Notes under the pieces: generated by a model
Seen by the model: only the letters and a program-made list of their open reading frames with translations
The model's database searches: none
What the model was told of the DNA's origin: nothing
NCBI RefSeq assembly: GCF_002742385.2
Contig: NZ_MJBI02000001.1
Coordinates: 620,001 to 684,000 of the forward strand
Source: Macrococcoides goetzii
GTDB taxonomy: Bacteria; Bacillota; Bacilli; Staphylococcales; Staphylococcaceae
Direction of reading: 5' to 3'
Length of the DNA: 64,000 nucleotides
Shown: in pieces, positions 40,055 through 49,308 of the stretch
Position numbering within the stretch: the stretch's first letter is position 1
How the letters are laid out: the number at the start of each line of letters is the position of its first letter
Program-made: the position numbers and the translations under genes

Positions 40055-41586
40055 TAATTTTCCACCCCAACTGGTTCTAATATCTCTACTAATTCTCCGT
40101 TTAATGAATATCGCATCGTTTCAGTAATTCTGACTTTAACTAATTTACCAATCGCTTCACTTGGTCCAGGGAAGTTCACTAACTTACTTTTATCTGTGTA
40201 TCCAGCAAGAATAGCTTCATTCTTCTTAGAAGGACCTTCGCATAAGACAACAACTTCCTGATCCTGATATTGCTTTAATGCACTTTCCGTATGGTGTTCA
40301 ACAACTTTATTTAAGCGTCTTAAACGATCTTTCTTATCTTCAATTGACACGTTATCTTTCATTTTTGCAGCTGGCGTACCTTCACGTGGTGAATATAGAT
40401 AAGTATATGCATGTTCAAATCCAACGCGTTCATATAGATCTATTGTATCTAAAAACTGTTCTTCAGTCTCATTCGGATAACCGACAATAATATCAGTTGT
40501 TAATGCAACATCAGGAATAGCAGTTTTAATTTTATCAACTAACGCTAAATAACTTTCGCGTGTATATTTTCGACCCATAATTTTCAACACATCATTATTA
40601 CCACTTTGAACTGGTAAATGGATATGTGGGACGATATTGCCACCTTGAGCTAATACTTCAATAAGACGATCATCAAAGTCCCACGGATGACTCGTCATAA
40701 ACCTTACACGTGGAATATCAATCTTCTGAATATCAGCCATTAAATCACCTAAACCGTAATTTAATCCTTCAATATCTTTTCCATAAGCATTAACATTCTG
40801 TCCAAGTAAACAAATCTCTTTATAACCACGACGTGCTAAATCTCTTACTTCCGCAATAATCTCTTCCGGAAGACGGCTACGTTCTTTACCACGTGTAAAC
40901 GGTACGATACAGTACGTACAGAATTTATCACAACCGTACATAATATTTACCCATGCTTTCGTTTCACCCATACGTACCTTAGGAAGGTTCTCAATAACAT
41001 CCCCTTCTTTAGACCATACTTCAACAACCATCGCTTTAGACATATACGCTTCATCTAAAATTGCAGGTAAGCGGTGAATATTATGCGTACCGAAGATCAT
41101 ATCTACATTTTGATATGACTTCATTATTTTATTGACAACTGATTCTTCCTGAGACATACATCCACAAACACCAATTAAGACTTCAGGCTTGGCAAGTTTG
41201 ATATGTTTTAAGTTACCGATTTCACCAAATACTTTGTTCTCAGCATTTTCACGAATCGCACACGTGTTCAATAAAATAACATCTGCTTCATTCACATCGT
41301 TTGTAGCTGTATATTCTAACGCTTCAAATATACCTGCCATTACTTCTGTATCATGTTCGTTCATTTGACAACCATAGGTACGAATAAAGAATTTACGACC
41401 ACGTCCTAATCCTTTATATTTCTCATCAATTGTAAATGCATGATGCTCGACAGTTTCTTTACCACGTTTTTTTGCATCCTTCAAACTTGGCGGCTGGTAA
41501 ACTTTTTCGAAATATTTACTGTATTCTTTCTCTGGTGCGTTCTTACCACGCACTTGAGAAGCATCTAATCTGCTTTCTTCATTCAT
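40054..41586 (-). CDS. miaB: tRNA-2-methylthio-N6-dimethylallyladenosine synthase
   Basis: MiaB is a radical-SAM methylthiotransferase acting on i6A37 made by MiaA. The 510-residue protein has an N-terminal extension, the UPF0004 cysteines in [21 protein letters not shown] and [10 protein letters not shown], the radical-SAM cluster [20 protein letters not shown], and a C-terminal TRAM domain. All six cluster-binding Cys are seen. ricA follows with overlapping codons. Confidence 0.97.
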   Translation of the reverse strand: MNEESRLDASQVRGKNAPEKEYSKYFEKVYQPPSLKDAKKRGKETVEHHAFTIDEKYKGLGRGRKFFIRTYGCQMNEHDTEVMAGIFEALEYTATNDVNEADVILLNTCAIRENAENKVFGEIGNLKHIKLAKPEVLIGVCGCMSQEESVVNKIMKSYQNVDMIFGTHNIHRLPAILDEAYMSKAMVVEVWSKEGDVIENLPKVRMGETKAWVNIMYGCDKFCTYCIVPFTRGKERSRLPEEIIAEVRDLARRGYKEICLLGQNVNAYGKDIEGLNYGLGDLMADIQKIDIPRVRFMTSHPWDFDDRLIEVLAQGGNIVPHIHLPVQSGNNDVLKIMGRKYTRESYLALVDKIKTAIPDVALTTDIIVGYPNETEEQFLDTIDLYERVGFEHAYTYLYSPREGTPAAKMKDNVSIEDKKDRLRRLNKVVEHHTESALKQYQDQEVVVLCEGPSKKNEAILAGYTDKSKLVNFPGPSEAIGKLVKVRITETMRYSLNGELVEILEPVGVEN

Positions 41587-41738
41587 TTCATAATAACCCC
41601 ATTTTCTACTTAATCATTCATATAGTATAACTTTTTAAAGTCGCTTTTTCAAAGTATTTTTACTTTACAGTTATTATTTTCATAATGGAAATATATAGCA
41701 TATAATAAGATGTATCATATATTAAAGGAGTGAACATT

Positions 41739-41945
41739 TTGGAAAGAGCTGAAGGATGCGTAAAATGTGGAACGAAAGAAACAACGGTTAAGAATGTATC
41801 GATGGCAGGTTCTGGATTATCTAAAATATTTGACATTGAACACAATAACTTTGTTGCTATCTCATGTAACAATTGTGGTTATACAGAGTTCTATAAAGAT
41901 AAGGGTAACAGTACAGCAAATATTATCGATCTTTTCTTCAGTTAA
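41739..41945 (+). CDS. Small zinc-ribbon protein
   Basis: I take the TTG at 41739 as start, since AAAGGAG lies 8 bases upstream; an in-frame GTG at 41730 overlaps that site. The 68-residue product has two Cys pairs, CVKCGTKET near the start and CNNCGYTEF near the middle, which would hold one zinc. It resembles the COG3478 zinc-ribbon family of unknown function. It is a lone plus-strand gene between miaB and the ABC transporter genes. Confidence 0.75.
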   Translation: MERAEGCVKCGTKETTVKNVSMAGSGLSKIFDIEHNNFVAISCNNCGYTEFYKDKGNSTANIIDLFFS

Positions 41946-41995
41946 AAAATTCGAGCTTTTTTATTTAGTACATTTATTCATTTTTGCTACTAGAA

Positions 41996-42021
41996 AAGAC
42001 ACTTCTTAACCGAAGTGTCTT
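41996..42021 (-). terminator. Terminator of the GntR-ABC operon
   Basis: AAGACACTTC (41996-42005) pairs with GAAGTGTCTT (42012-42021), then TTTTCT on the minus strand. It overlaps the stop codon of the last permease gene and also faces the zinc-ribbon gene. Confidence 0.75.
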
Positions 42022-42679
42022 AACGATTTTTATAGATAAATAATGAAATTATGCAAACAATAAATCCAATTACCGTTAAGATATATGGCATTTGATATAA
42101 GTAAAAGTGCCAATAGATATTTTCACTCAAATTCAGATGCATATTGAAATCATTCATTACTAATAAGTAATGGAAGCCGAATGCAAATATTAGAAATGCA
42201 CCACCGATACCTGCAAGTATCACATAAGAAAATGGATTTTTAATACCAAATATTAACATACATCCATTCATGATAAGACTTATACCGTACATTAGCATAA
42301 TACCGTGAAATTTAAAGAAATCATCATTTATCGCATAATATAAACAGGCAAAGATAAATAACAATATATGCGGCACAATCACCAGTATAAAATTTGAAAA
42401 ATGTATATCCTTTATAGAAACTGGTAAAGCATCGTACCAAGCAGTTAACTTATATTTTCTCAAATTATCATATTTCTGTGTAAGTATATAAAATATACAG
42501 ACAACAAGAAATATAAACAATGTATCAGAAAAATTAAAGGTCAAATAATTTTGATCCAACTTAGTTAAAGAATCATTACCAATAAAAATCTTCAGCATTA
42601 TAGTTAATACAGATAAACTAATAATAATTAAAGGTAAATATCTTAACAATTTAATATCTGTTACTAAAGTCTTTTTCAT
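42020..42679 (-). CDS. ABC transporter permease subunit 2 (GntR-linked operon)
   Basis: Start at 42679 with GGAG 8 bases upstream; an in-frame GTG at 42688 overlaps permease 1. The 219-residue protein has about six membrane segments, beginning LKLLRYLPLIIISLSVLTIMLK, and no ATPase motif. It is similar in size and pattern to permease 1. The family is the ABC-2-like permeases found in GntR-led operons (PmtB/D or YtrC/D type). Only one base separates it from the previous gene. The substrate is not visible. Confidence 0.7.
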   Translation of the reverse strand: MKKTLVTDIKLLRYLPLIIISLSVLTIMLKIFIGNDSLTKLDQNYLTFNFSDTLFIFLVVCIFYILTQKYDNLRKYKLTAWYDALPVSIKDIHFSNFILVIVPHILLFIFACLYYAINDDFFKFHGIMLMYGISLIMNGCMLIFGIKNPFSYVILAGIGGAFLIFAFGFHYLLVMNDFNMHLNLSENIYWHFYLYQMPYILTVIGFIVCIISLFIYKNR

Positions 42680-42680
42680 A

Positions 42681-43331
42681 TTAATCACTCCAAAGCATGT
42701 GTTTTGAGCGTGCGTGTTTTCTTAAATATCTATTTATCCAGAAAACGAATAAAGTTAATAACGCTAAAATAATAAAAGGTAACCATGTAAAGTTAAATAC
42801 ATCTTGATTTATCATGCCTCTATCATATAAATTTTGAACAGGCATATATCCGACTAGAAAGAAAATCAATGTACTCATATTTAAAATAAACATAAATTTT
42901 TCATTAAATCTTGTATTTAAATATTTTTGTGAAATGATTAATACTGATGAGAATATTGAGATACTAATCATATATAACAAAGGAATCATCATAAAAATCC
43001 GATCAGTTCCGACAAGAAAAAATGACCATAATATATATGCCCCAATATTTGAGAATATTACTATAAACAAATCTCTACGAATCCAATCTTCTATATTCTT
43101 AGGTAATACATATAGAAATTCAGATATTTTATACTTATTTATTACAAGTTGAAATCCAGTATAGTAAGTTATCCAATATACAAAAGTTATCGTTAAAGTA
43201 AATTGAGCAAAACCGTCGCTTGGCACAAAAAAATTAAGAATAATAAGACCAATTGTTATGAGTGTAAATGCTATTAAAATTGTATTATGAAATCGAAGCA
43301 AATTATTCGCAAATTTTAATTCTTTTAACAT
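42681..43331 (-). CDS. ABC transporter permease subunit 1 (GntR-linked operon)
   Basis: The ATG at 43331 has AAAGGAG 7 bases upstream; the longer frame back to 43352 runs over this site. The 216-residue membrane protein opens MLKELKFANNLLRFHNTILIAFTLITIGLIIL and has about six hydrophobic segments, ending with a positively charged tail (NRYLRKHARSKHML). With permease 2 it would form the membrane channel served by the ATPase at 43486. It resembles staphylococcal PmtB in length. Confidence 0.7.
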   Translation of the reverse strand: MLKELKFANNLLRFHNTILIAFTLITIGLIILNFFVPSDGFAQFTLTITFVYWITYYTGFQLVINKYKISEFLYVLPKNIEDWIRRDLFIVIFSNIGAYILWSFFLVGTDRIFMMIPLLYMISISIFSSVLIISQKYLNTRFNEKFMFILNMSTLIFFLVGYMPVQNLYDRGMINQDVFNFTWLPFIILALLTLFVFWINRYLRKHARSKHMLWSD

Positions 43332-43391
43332 ATTTAATCTCCTTTCTCCCATTCTCTAGCAACTTATCTCCCATCATGCCAGATTAAATTT

Positions 43392-43520
43392 TTATCTCTT
43401 GAATACTTCTTCTTTGGTGAATAAGTGAAATAAATCAAAACTAATTATAAAAATAAAAAGTATGATATAAATCCAGTTATAACGATTAAAGAGCAGAGAC
43501 AACTTCAACTGATTGATCAT
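43392..43520 (-). CDS. Candidate 42-residue single-span membrane peptide in the ABC operon
   Basis: This short open frame overlaps the last 35 bases of the ATPase gene in another frame. GGGAG lies 10 bases before its ATG. It encodes MINQLKLSLLFNRYNW, a hydrophobic stretch IYIILFIFIISFDLFHLF, and a charged end TKEEVFKR. One membrane span with a positive N-terminal side is predicted. The N-terminal pattern echoes those of both permeases (xLKxxLLFN/RxxN), so it could be a small subunit or a remnant of a third permease. It fills most of the otherwise empty 154-base gap between the ATPase gene and permease 1. Confidence 0.45.
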   Translation of the reverse strand: MINQLKLSLLFNRYNWIYIILFIFIISFDLFHLFTKEEVFKR

Positions 43521-44385
43521 GATGCATGCGCTCCCTTTTCTTAAAGTACATAAGCTCATCGATATTTACTTTTCGAATTGATACTTCATTACCAAATAAT
43601 TCTTCCATTGCCTGAGCTTCTTTAGTTAATGCTGTAAAGCTATCTTCAAAATATTCTGTTCCGATCAATAATCCATTAATCTCATCATCTAAAATATATG
43701 CTGGTCCTCTTACAATTTTATAATCATCTAATATCACATCTTTTTCATCCATCATTAGTAGTTTTCCTTTTTCAATATATGCAATATAATCTGCAATCGA
43801 TTCAAGGTCAGACGTGATATGCGTCGAAAATAATATCGTCATTTCTTCATCGAGCATTAAATCCTGAAATATCTTTAATAATTCCACCCTAAACGTTGGA
43901 TCAAGATTTGATGTTGGTTCATCTAAGATAAGCAACTTAGCATGATGACTGAGTGCAGTTGCTAAACTGAGTTTCACCTTCATCCCCTGTGATAAATGTT
44001 TAATCTTTGTTTTAACAGGTACTTCGAAGCGGTCTAAATAGTTATAGTATGCATTGCTGTCCCAATGCTCAAAATACATCTTCATAATCGTTTCCAGTTT
44101 CTTTGCATTCATCCACTCAGGAAAGTGATTTTCACTGAATACAATACCTATTTCTGAAAGTATCCCTGCTCTATCTTCATAATAAGTTTGATCAAATATC
44201 TTTATTTCTCCACTATCTGGTGTAGTAAGATTTAATAGTTGATAGATAAGCGTCGTTTTCCCTGCTCCGTTTTCACCAATAAGCCCTGTAATGTAGCCCT
44301 TGGGTATATGAAGACTTGGTATATCTAGTACAAATTTATTCTGTTTAAACTTTAAATTAGAAATTTCGATTACATGCTTTGTCAT
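43486..44385 (-). CDS. ABC transporter ATPase (PmtA/YtrB-like)
   Basis: Start at 44385 (MTKHVIEISNLKFKQNKF), with GGGAGGAA before it. The 299-residue ATPase has Walker A GLIGENGAGKTTL, the Q-loop region IGIVFSENHFPEW, signature HLSQGMKVKLSLA and Walker B LLILDEPTSNLD, then STHITSDLESI. A C-terminal extension of about 80 residues follows, as in PmtA- and YtrB-type ATPases. It lies 2 bases after the GntR gene. The transported substrate is unknown; comparable staphylococcal systems export phenol-soluble modulins. Confidence 0.85.
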   Translation of the reverse strand: MTKHVIEISNLKFKQNKFVLDIPSLHIPKGYITGLIGENGAGKTTLIYQLLNLTTPDSGEIKIFDQTYYEDRAGILSEIGIVFSENHFPEWMNAKKLETIMKMYFEHWDSNAYYNYLDRFEVPVKTKIKHLSQGMKVKLSLATALSHHAKLLILDEPTSNLDPTFRVELLKIFQDLMLDEEMTILFSTHITSDLESIADYIAYIEKGKLLMMDEKDVILDDYKIVRGPAYILDDEINGLLIGTEYFEDSFTALTKEAQAMEELFGNEVSIRKVNIDELMYFKKRERMHHDQSVEVVSAL

Positions 44386-44387
44386 GT

Positions 44388-44759
44388 TTATTCCTCCCAT
44401 AAGTCCTTTGATAAATCTATAAAATCTGTTTTTTCGAAGTTTAGTTGTTTTGCAAGTTGTATTGCACTAATGATCATTTTTTCTAGTTCTTTATTGGATT
44501 GTTCTTCGATCATTGCGATATTTCCTTCTGAGACAAATGTTCCTTTACCAGGTATTGTATATAGATAGCCTAAATCTTCTAAATCTTTATACGCTCTCTT
44601 CGTCGTAATAACACTAATGCCCAACATCTTTGCAAGTGCACGCATAGACATTAGAGGCTCACCTTCTTTTAATTCCTTTGACATAATCAGCCGAATTATT
44701 TCAGATTTTAATTGTTCATAAATTGGTAAATCGCTTTTTGGATCAAAATGAATATTCAA
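44388..44759 (-). CDS. GntR-family regulator, YtrA subfamily (PmtR-like)
   Basis: I start at the TTG at 44759 (encoding MNIHFDPKSDLPIYEQLK), with AGGTG close upstream; the open frame runs 15 residues further into the operator region. The 123-residue protein is a winged-helix GntR domain (LPIYEQLKSEIIRLIMSKELKEGEPL, MRALAKMLGISVITTKRAYKDLE, YTIPGKGTFVS) followed by a short helical tail, the YtrA layout. It should repress its own operon by binding the palindrome at 44781-44809. Confidence 0.85.
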   Translation of the reverse strand: MNIHFDPKSDLPIYEQLKSEIIRLIMSKELKEGEPLMSMRALAKMLGISVITTKRAYKDLEDLGYLYTIPGKGTFVSEGNIAMIEEQSNKELEKMIISAIQLAKQLNFEKTDFIDLSKDLWEE

Positions 44760-44780
44760 TATATCACCTTCTTTACCGTT

Positions 44781-44809
44781 ATACTGTATATATACAATAT
44801 ACACAGTAT
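44781..44809. promoter_or_regulatory. Probable operator of the GntR-ABC operon
   Basis: ATACTGT (44781-44787) and ACAGTAT (44803-44809) are inverted arms around an A/T core that itself contains GTATATATAC. It lies just upstream of the regulator gene, where YtrA/PmtR-type repressors bind. Confidence 0.6.
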
Positions 44810-44916
44810 ATACGATTTTGTAAAGTGATTAAGTGCGCAAATTTAAATTATTTTATTATTTTTATTGTTTTTATTAGGTATATTATGTATATTACAAACT
44901 ATTTTTATATAGAAAA

Positions 44917-44946
44917 AGAACCGACAAACAATGGTTTATCGGTTCT
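44917..44946 (-). terminator. Terminator of the exporter gene pair
   Basis: AGAACCGACAAAC (44917-44929) pairs with GTTTATCGGTTCT (44934-44946), one G-U pair in the minus-strand RNA, followed by TTTTTC. Confidence 0.85.
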
Positions 44947-44963
44947 AAATTTCACATTTTATT

Positions 44964-46814
44964 TTATTCCAGCAGTTCAAGGTCATCATCTGAATTCAGC
45001 ATGTCATAGTACACACCACGTGATGCGATTAAATCACCTTGATTGCCCGCTTCTATGACTTCCCCTTGATTTAATACCACAATCTTATCTGCTTTTTTCA
45101 CTGTATTTAATCGATGCGCTATAATAATACTTGTTCTACCTTGCATTAATTTTTCAATCGCTTCCTGTAACTTCATCTCAGTTACAGTATCAATATTACT
45201 TGTTGCTTCATCGAGCAATAATATTTTAGGATTTAATACGAGTGCACGAGAAATATTGATCAGTTGCTTTTCACCTTGTGAAAGATGTGTTGATTCAAAA
45301 GTAATTTCTGTATCAAATCCATGTTCAAGTCTCATAATAAAGTCATATGCATTCGCATCTTTAGCAGCCTGAATCATCACTTCATCACTAATGTCCTGAT
45401 TTTTATATTTAATATTTTCTCTTATCGTCCCGTCAAAGATAAATGGGTCTTGCAATACATATGCCATCTGGTTCCGAAGGGTTGATTTTGGTATATCTTT
45501 AATATCGATGTCATCAATCTTTATAATACCACCTTGTATTTCATAAAATCTGGCAAGCAGTTGAATGATCGTTGTTTTTCCAGCACCTGTTGCTCCGACA
45601 AGCGCTAAAGATTCACCAGTTTTTACTTCAAATGATACGTTATTAATTGTTGGTTTCGTCTGTTCTTCATTATATTTGAATACTACATTTTCTAGTTTTA
45701 TATCGCCTTTTATTTCAAGGTTACGATTCGCATTATCTACATCTTTTTCTTCTTCAGTATCGATAATCTCAAATACACGTTCAGCACCACTTAATGCACT
45801 TAACACTGTATTAAACTGGTTTGCTAAATCATTTAATGGTCGCGTAAATTGACGTGCATATTCTGCAAATATAACGATTGTTCCAACTGTTATACCGTAT
45901 CCTTTTAACGCTAATATACCACCGATACCGGCAACTATTGCAAATGAGATATTATTAAATAAGTTCATCACTTTCGGAATGAAACCAGAATACGTCACAG
46001 ACCAGAAACTATTGTCACGCACGTTGCTATTCTTTTCACTAAATCCACTAATGACTTCTTGTTCCTGTGAAAATACTTTTACGACAACTTGTCCAGAAAT
46101 AATTTCTTCAATATAACCATTCATTTCACCAATTGCTTTTTGTCTGCGTTTATAAAGTGGTCCAGTTCTTCTTGTAATCCACTGCATCGCAATAAACATC
46201 AGCGGAATAATAATCATCGTCAGTAATGTAAGTAATGGTGACAACATCAGCATCACGATGATCGTTCCAACGATTGTGATAACAGATGATGTAAACTGTA
46301 TAAATGATGAATTTAATACTTGTGATATTGTATCAATATCATTTGTCATACGACTCATCAGTTCACCATGCTGACGTTTATCGAAGAAAGGTATCGGTAA
46401 CTTCTGCATATGTGAAAATAATTGCATTCTTAGTTTATATACAGTATCCTGCGCGATTGTCACCATGATAATTGCTGCAATATATGATGTTACAGATAAT
46501 AATATAAATATGATTAGTAAAATCCATAAATCCTGTGTCAGACCATCAAACTTTTTTGGAATGATTTTATGATCAATAATCTTACCAATCATATATGGTC
46601 CAAGCAATCCTAATAAGGATGAAATAATCACACACATAATTACGATAAATAGTTTAAAATGTGTATCATCCATCAACTGCCATATTCTTTTCATTGAATA
46701 TTGCCAGTTCTTCGCATTTGGTATTGCGTTCCCACGTTGATCAGTTTTTTGCTTTTTCTTCTTTAAATCTTCTTTCGTTAATATAAATTCATGTCCCAGA
46801 ATTGATTTAGGCAC
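44964..46814 (-). CDS. Heterodimeric ABC exporter half, BmrD/YheH-like
   Basis: A 616-residue half-transporter: a charged N-terminal tail, six membrane segments at about 50-330, then an ATPase domain with Walker A GATGAGKTT, signature THLSQGEKQ, and Walker B ILLLDEATSNID with the catalytic Glu, then AHRLNTV. In BmrCD/LmrCD-type pumps the longer partner carries the catalytic Glu, as here. The start is a GTG overlapping the partner's last codons by 8 bases. Likely a drug or lipid exporter. Confidence 0.88.
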   Translation of the reverse strand: MPKSILGHEFILTKEDLKKKKQKTDQRGNAIPNAKNWQYSMKRIWQLMDDTHFKLFIVIMCVIISSLLGLLGPYMIGKIIDHKIIPKKFDGLTQDLWILLIIFILLSVTSYIAAIIMVTIAQDTVYKLRMQLFSHMQKLPIPFFDKRQHGELMSRMTNDIDTISQVLNSSFIQFTSSVITIVGTIIVMLMLSPLLTLLTMIIIPLMFIAMQWITRRTGPLYKRRQKAIGEMNGYIEEIISGQVVVKVFSQEQEVISGFSEKNSNVRDNSFWSVTYSGFIPKVMNLFNNISFAIVAGIGGILALKGYGITVGTIVIFAEYARQFTRPLNDLANQFNTVLSALSGAERVFEIIDTEEEKDVDNANRNLEIKGDIKLENVVFKYNEEQTKPTINNVSFEVKTGESLALVGATGAGKTTIIQLLARFYEIQGGIIKIDDIDIKDIPKSTLRNQMAYVLQDPFIFDGTIRENIKYKNQDISDEVMIQAAKDANAYDFIMRLEHGFDTEITFESTHLSQGEKQLINISRALVLNPKILLLDEATSNIDTVTEMKLQEAIEKLMQGRTSIIIAHRLNTVKKADKIVVLNQGEVIEAGNQGDLIASRGVYYDMLNSDDDLELLE

Positions 46815-48522
46815 CTACCTCACCTCTTTCCTGAGAATCATTAATTTGTTGATACAGCTCCGATGTCTTCAGTAATGTTGCATGGTCTCCGAAGCCGACT
46901 ACTTTACCTTGATCAAGCAGTAAAATATGATCAGCTGTTTTTGCGGTTTCAATTTTTTGACTTACGATAATACGCGTCATCGGTAGTTGCTGTAAAGTAT
47001 TAAATAGTTTTGATTCTGTATGTATATCTAATGCTGAAGTCGAATCATCTAATATTAAAATATTCGGCTCACGAATTATTGCACGCGCTATTGCGATACG
47101 TTGCTTTTGGCCACCAGATAAATTAACACCTTCCTGGCCTACACGTGTTTTATACTGCTGATCAAAATCCATAATATTATCGTGAATTTGTGCAATTTCA
47201 GTCGCTCTCATCACTTCACTTTCGCTAGCCAGTTGATTGCCAAATATAATATTGTCGAATACTGTACCTGTAAACAGTGTATTCTTCTGAGGAACATAGC
47301 CAATCATTTCTCTTAAATAGCTTTCCTGATATTCTTTTATATCTTTTCCATCAATGAGTATCTGACCTTTTGTTGGTTCATACATTCTAGGGATTAAACT
47401 TAACATTGCAGATTTACCAGACCCTGTCGCCCCCATAACGACAAACTTTTCTCCGGCATTCACTTTAAAATTAATATTCTCCAGCACATTTCGATGTGAT
47501 AAAGGATATTTAAAGTCTACATCTATAAACTCAACACTTACTCCACCTGCATGAGGCTGAATATTAGTTTCTGAAAGATCTTCATCAACAGGTGTTTCAA
47601 GGACTTCAGTCATACGATCACTACTTGCTTTTGCACGTGAGAAAGCAATGATAATGAAAGCAAACATTGAAAATCCGCCTTGCATACGCAATGCATAATT
47701 GATTACAGCGACTAATGCACCAACATTTAGCGCATTTTGTGTAACATCTTTTGCGCCCATATAAATCACTATTAAAAGTGCAATATTCATAACAATCAAT
47801 AAGAACGGTAAAATGCGTTCCATCAATTTAAGTGCTTTAACTGTGTCATTCTTTAGTAGTGTTGAAGTGCTTTCAAATTTTGAAGTTTCGTATGCTCCAC
47901 TTAAATTTGCACGAATCATCCGTACTGATGATAGATTCTGTTGAATGGTACGATTGACACCGTCCAGCTCTTTTTGAACACGTTTAAAGAGTTTCATGCC
48001 ACTTCTTGCTGATATGTATAAAAAGATAAAGATAATCGGACTTCCTATAAGTAAGTATACCGCTAAATGCGGTGCAACCATAAAACTCATAATAATACTA
48101 CCGATGACGAGCAATGGTGCACGCAACATAATTCTTAAACTCATAAATAACACCATTTCACATGCGATAACATCACTTGTAAGACGAGTAATTATACTCG
48201 ATGTACTAAATCGCTCAAGTGTTGCTAAAGAAAACTTTTGAATATGCTGAAACAAAGCTTCTCTTAAATCATATGAAAACCCGTGACAGACATGACTCGC
48301 AACAAATGAATTAATGATACCACAGATAAATGCTGCAATACTCAATACAAGTAAAAGACCTAAATAAAAGAAAGTTTGATTCAAATCATTCTTTAATATC
48401 CCTTCATTGATAATCTGGGATAAGATGACAGGCAAACTTAACTCAACAGCCAGTTCCAGTAACATCAGGATTAAAGCAAAGATGATATAACCTGAATATG
48501 GCTTCGTAAACTTTAATATCAT
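46807..48522 (-). CDS. Heterodimeric ABC exporter half, BmrC/YheI-like
   Basis: Start at 48522 (MILKFTKPYSGYIIFALIL) with AGGG upstream. The 571-residue half-transporter has six membrane segments, then Walker A GATGSGKSA, signature NLSGGQKQRIAIA and Walker B ILILDDSTSALD, where Asp stands in place of the catalytic Glu, and SQKIETA in place of the switch His. That makes one ATP site degenerate, the hallmark of the BmrC/LmrC half. Translation is coupled to the BmrD-like gene. Divergent from the DedA gene. Confidence 0.88.
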   Translation of the reverse strand: MILKFTKPYSGYIIFALILMLLELAVELSLPVILSQIINEGILKNDLNQTFFYLGLLLVLSIAAFICGIINSFVASHVCHGFSYDLREALFQHIQKFSLATLERFSTSSIITRLTSDVIACEMVLFMSLRIMLRAPLLVIGSIIMSFMVAPHLAVYLLIGSPIIFIFLYISARSGMKLFKRVQKELDGVNRTIQQNLSSVRMIRANLSGAYETSKFESTSTLLKNDTVKALKLMERILPFLLIVMNIALLIVIYMGAKDVTQNALNVGALVAVINYALRMQGGFSMFAFIIIAFSRAKASSDRMTEVLETPVDEDLSETNIQPHAGGVSVEFIDVDFKYPLSHRNVLENINFKVNAGEKFVVMGATGSGKSAMLSLIPRMYEPTKGQILIDGKDIKEYQESYLREMIGYVPQKNTLFTGTVFDNIIFGNQLASESEVMRATEIAQIHDNIMDFDQQYKTRVGQEGVNLSGGQKQRIAIARAIIREPNILILDDSTSALDIHTESKLFNTLQQLPMTRIIVSQKIETAKTADHILLLDQGKVVGFGDHATLLKTSELYQQINDSQERGEVGA

Positions 48523-48592
48523 ATTCCCACCCTCTTTCTTATTCATATTATGCCATTAAATAAATTATTTAAAAATAAATATACTTACTCTT

Positions 48593-48620
48593 TTGCAAGT
48601 AAGATAGACTAGCGTATAAT
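48593..48620 (+). promoter_or_regulatory. Promoter of the DedA-lipoprotein pair
   Basis: -35 TTGCAA (48593-48598), 16-base spacer, -10 TATAAT (48615-48620). A small inverted repeat CTTACT/AGTAAG (48584-48603) overlaps the -35. Confidence 0.6.
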
Positions 48621-48654
48621 AGATTAGAAAAACAAATGAATTGGAGCTAAAAAA

Positions 48655-49296
48655 ATGTCACTACTCACTCAATTAATGGATTTTATATTACATATCGACG
48701 AACATCTCGTTAATATCGTAAAAGAATACGGCACACTTACATATGCAATATTATTTGGAATCGTATTCGTAGAAACAGGTTTAGTCATCATGCCTTTCTT
48801 ACCAGGTGATTCTATGTTATTTGCAGCAGGAGCATTAGCACCACAAGGCGCATTAAATATCTGGTTTTTATTTATATTATTAACTCTGGCTGCGATTATT
48901 GGCGATACTCTAAACTATCATATCGGTAAATGGGTAGGATACGGTATCGTGAATCATCCAAAAATCGGCAGATTAATTAAACAGGATCACATGTTAAAAG
49001 CAGAAAACTTCTTTAATACGTATGGCGGAAAGACGATCGTAATTGCAAGGTTTATGCCATTTATCAGAACTTTTATCCCATTCGTAGCCGGAGCAAGTTC
49101 TATGAAATACAGTTACTTTATTCTATATAACATAATCGGTGCTGTTGCATGGGTAGGTATATGTTTAGCAGGTGGTTACTTCTTCGGTAATATTCCAGTT
49201 GTAAAGAATAATTTTGAAATCGTTCTTATATTAATTATATTAGTATCTGTTTTACCTGCTGTATTCAGCGTTATTAAGAACTTACGAAACAAATAA
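48655..49296 (+). CDS. DedA-family membrane protein (VTT domain)
   Basis: A 213-residue membrane protein. DedA hallmarks: FVETGLVIMPFLPGDSMLF, GDTLNYHIGKWVG, and FFNTYGGKTIVIARFMPFIRTFIPFVAGASSM with the conserved Arg residues. About four to five membrane or re-entrant segments. DedA proteins include carriers that return undecaprenyl phosphate or phosphatidylethanolamine across the membrane; which activity applies here is not clear. The next gene begins 12 bases later. Confidence 0.92.
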   Translation: MSLLTQLMDFILHIDEHLVNIVKEYGTLTYAILFGIVFVETGLVIMPFLPGDSMLFAAGALAPQGALNIWFLFILLTLAAIIGDTLNYHIGKWVGYGIVNHPKIGRLIKQDHMLKAENFFNTYGGKTIVIARFMPFIRTFIPFVAGASSMKYSYFILYNIIGAVAWVGICLAGGYFFGNIPVVKNNFEIVLILIILVSVLPAVFSVIKNLRNK

Positions 49297-49308
49297 GGAG
49301 TTAAGTGA

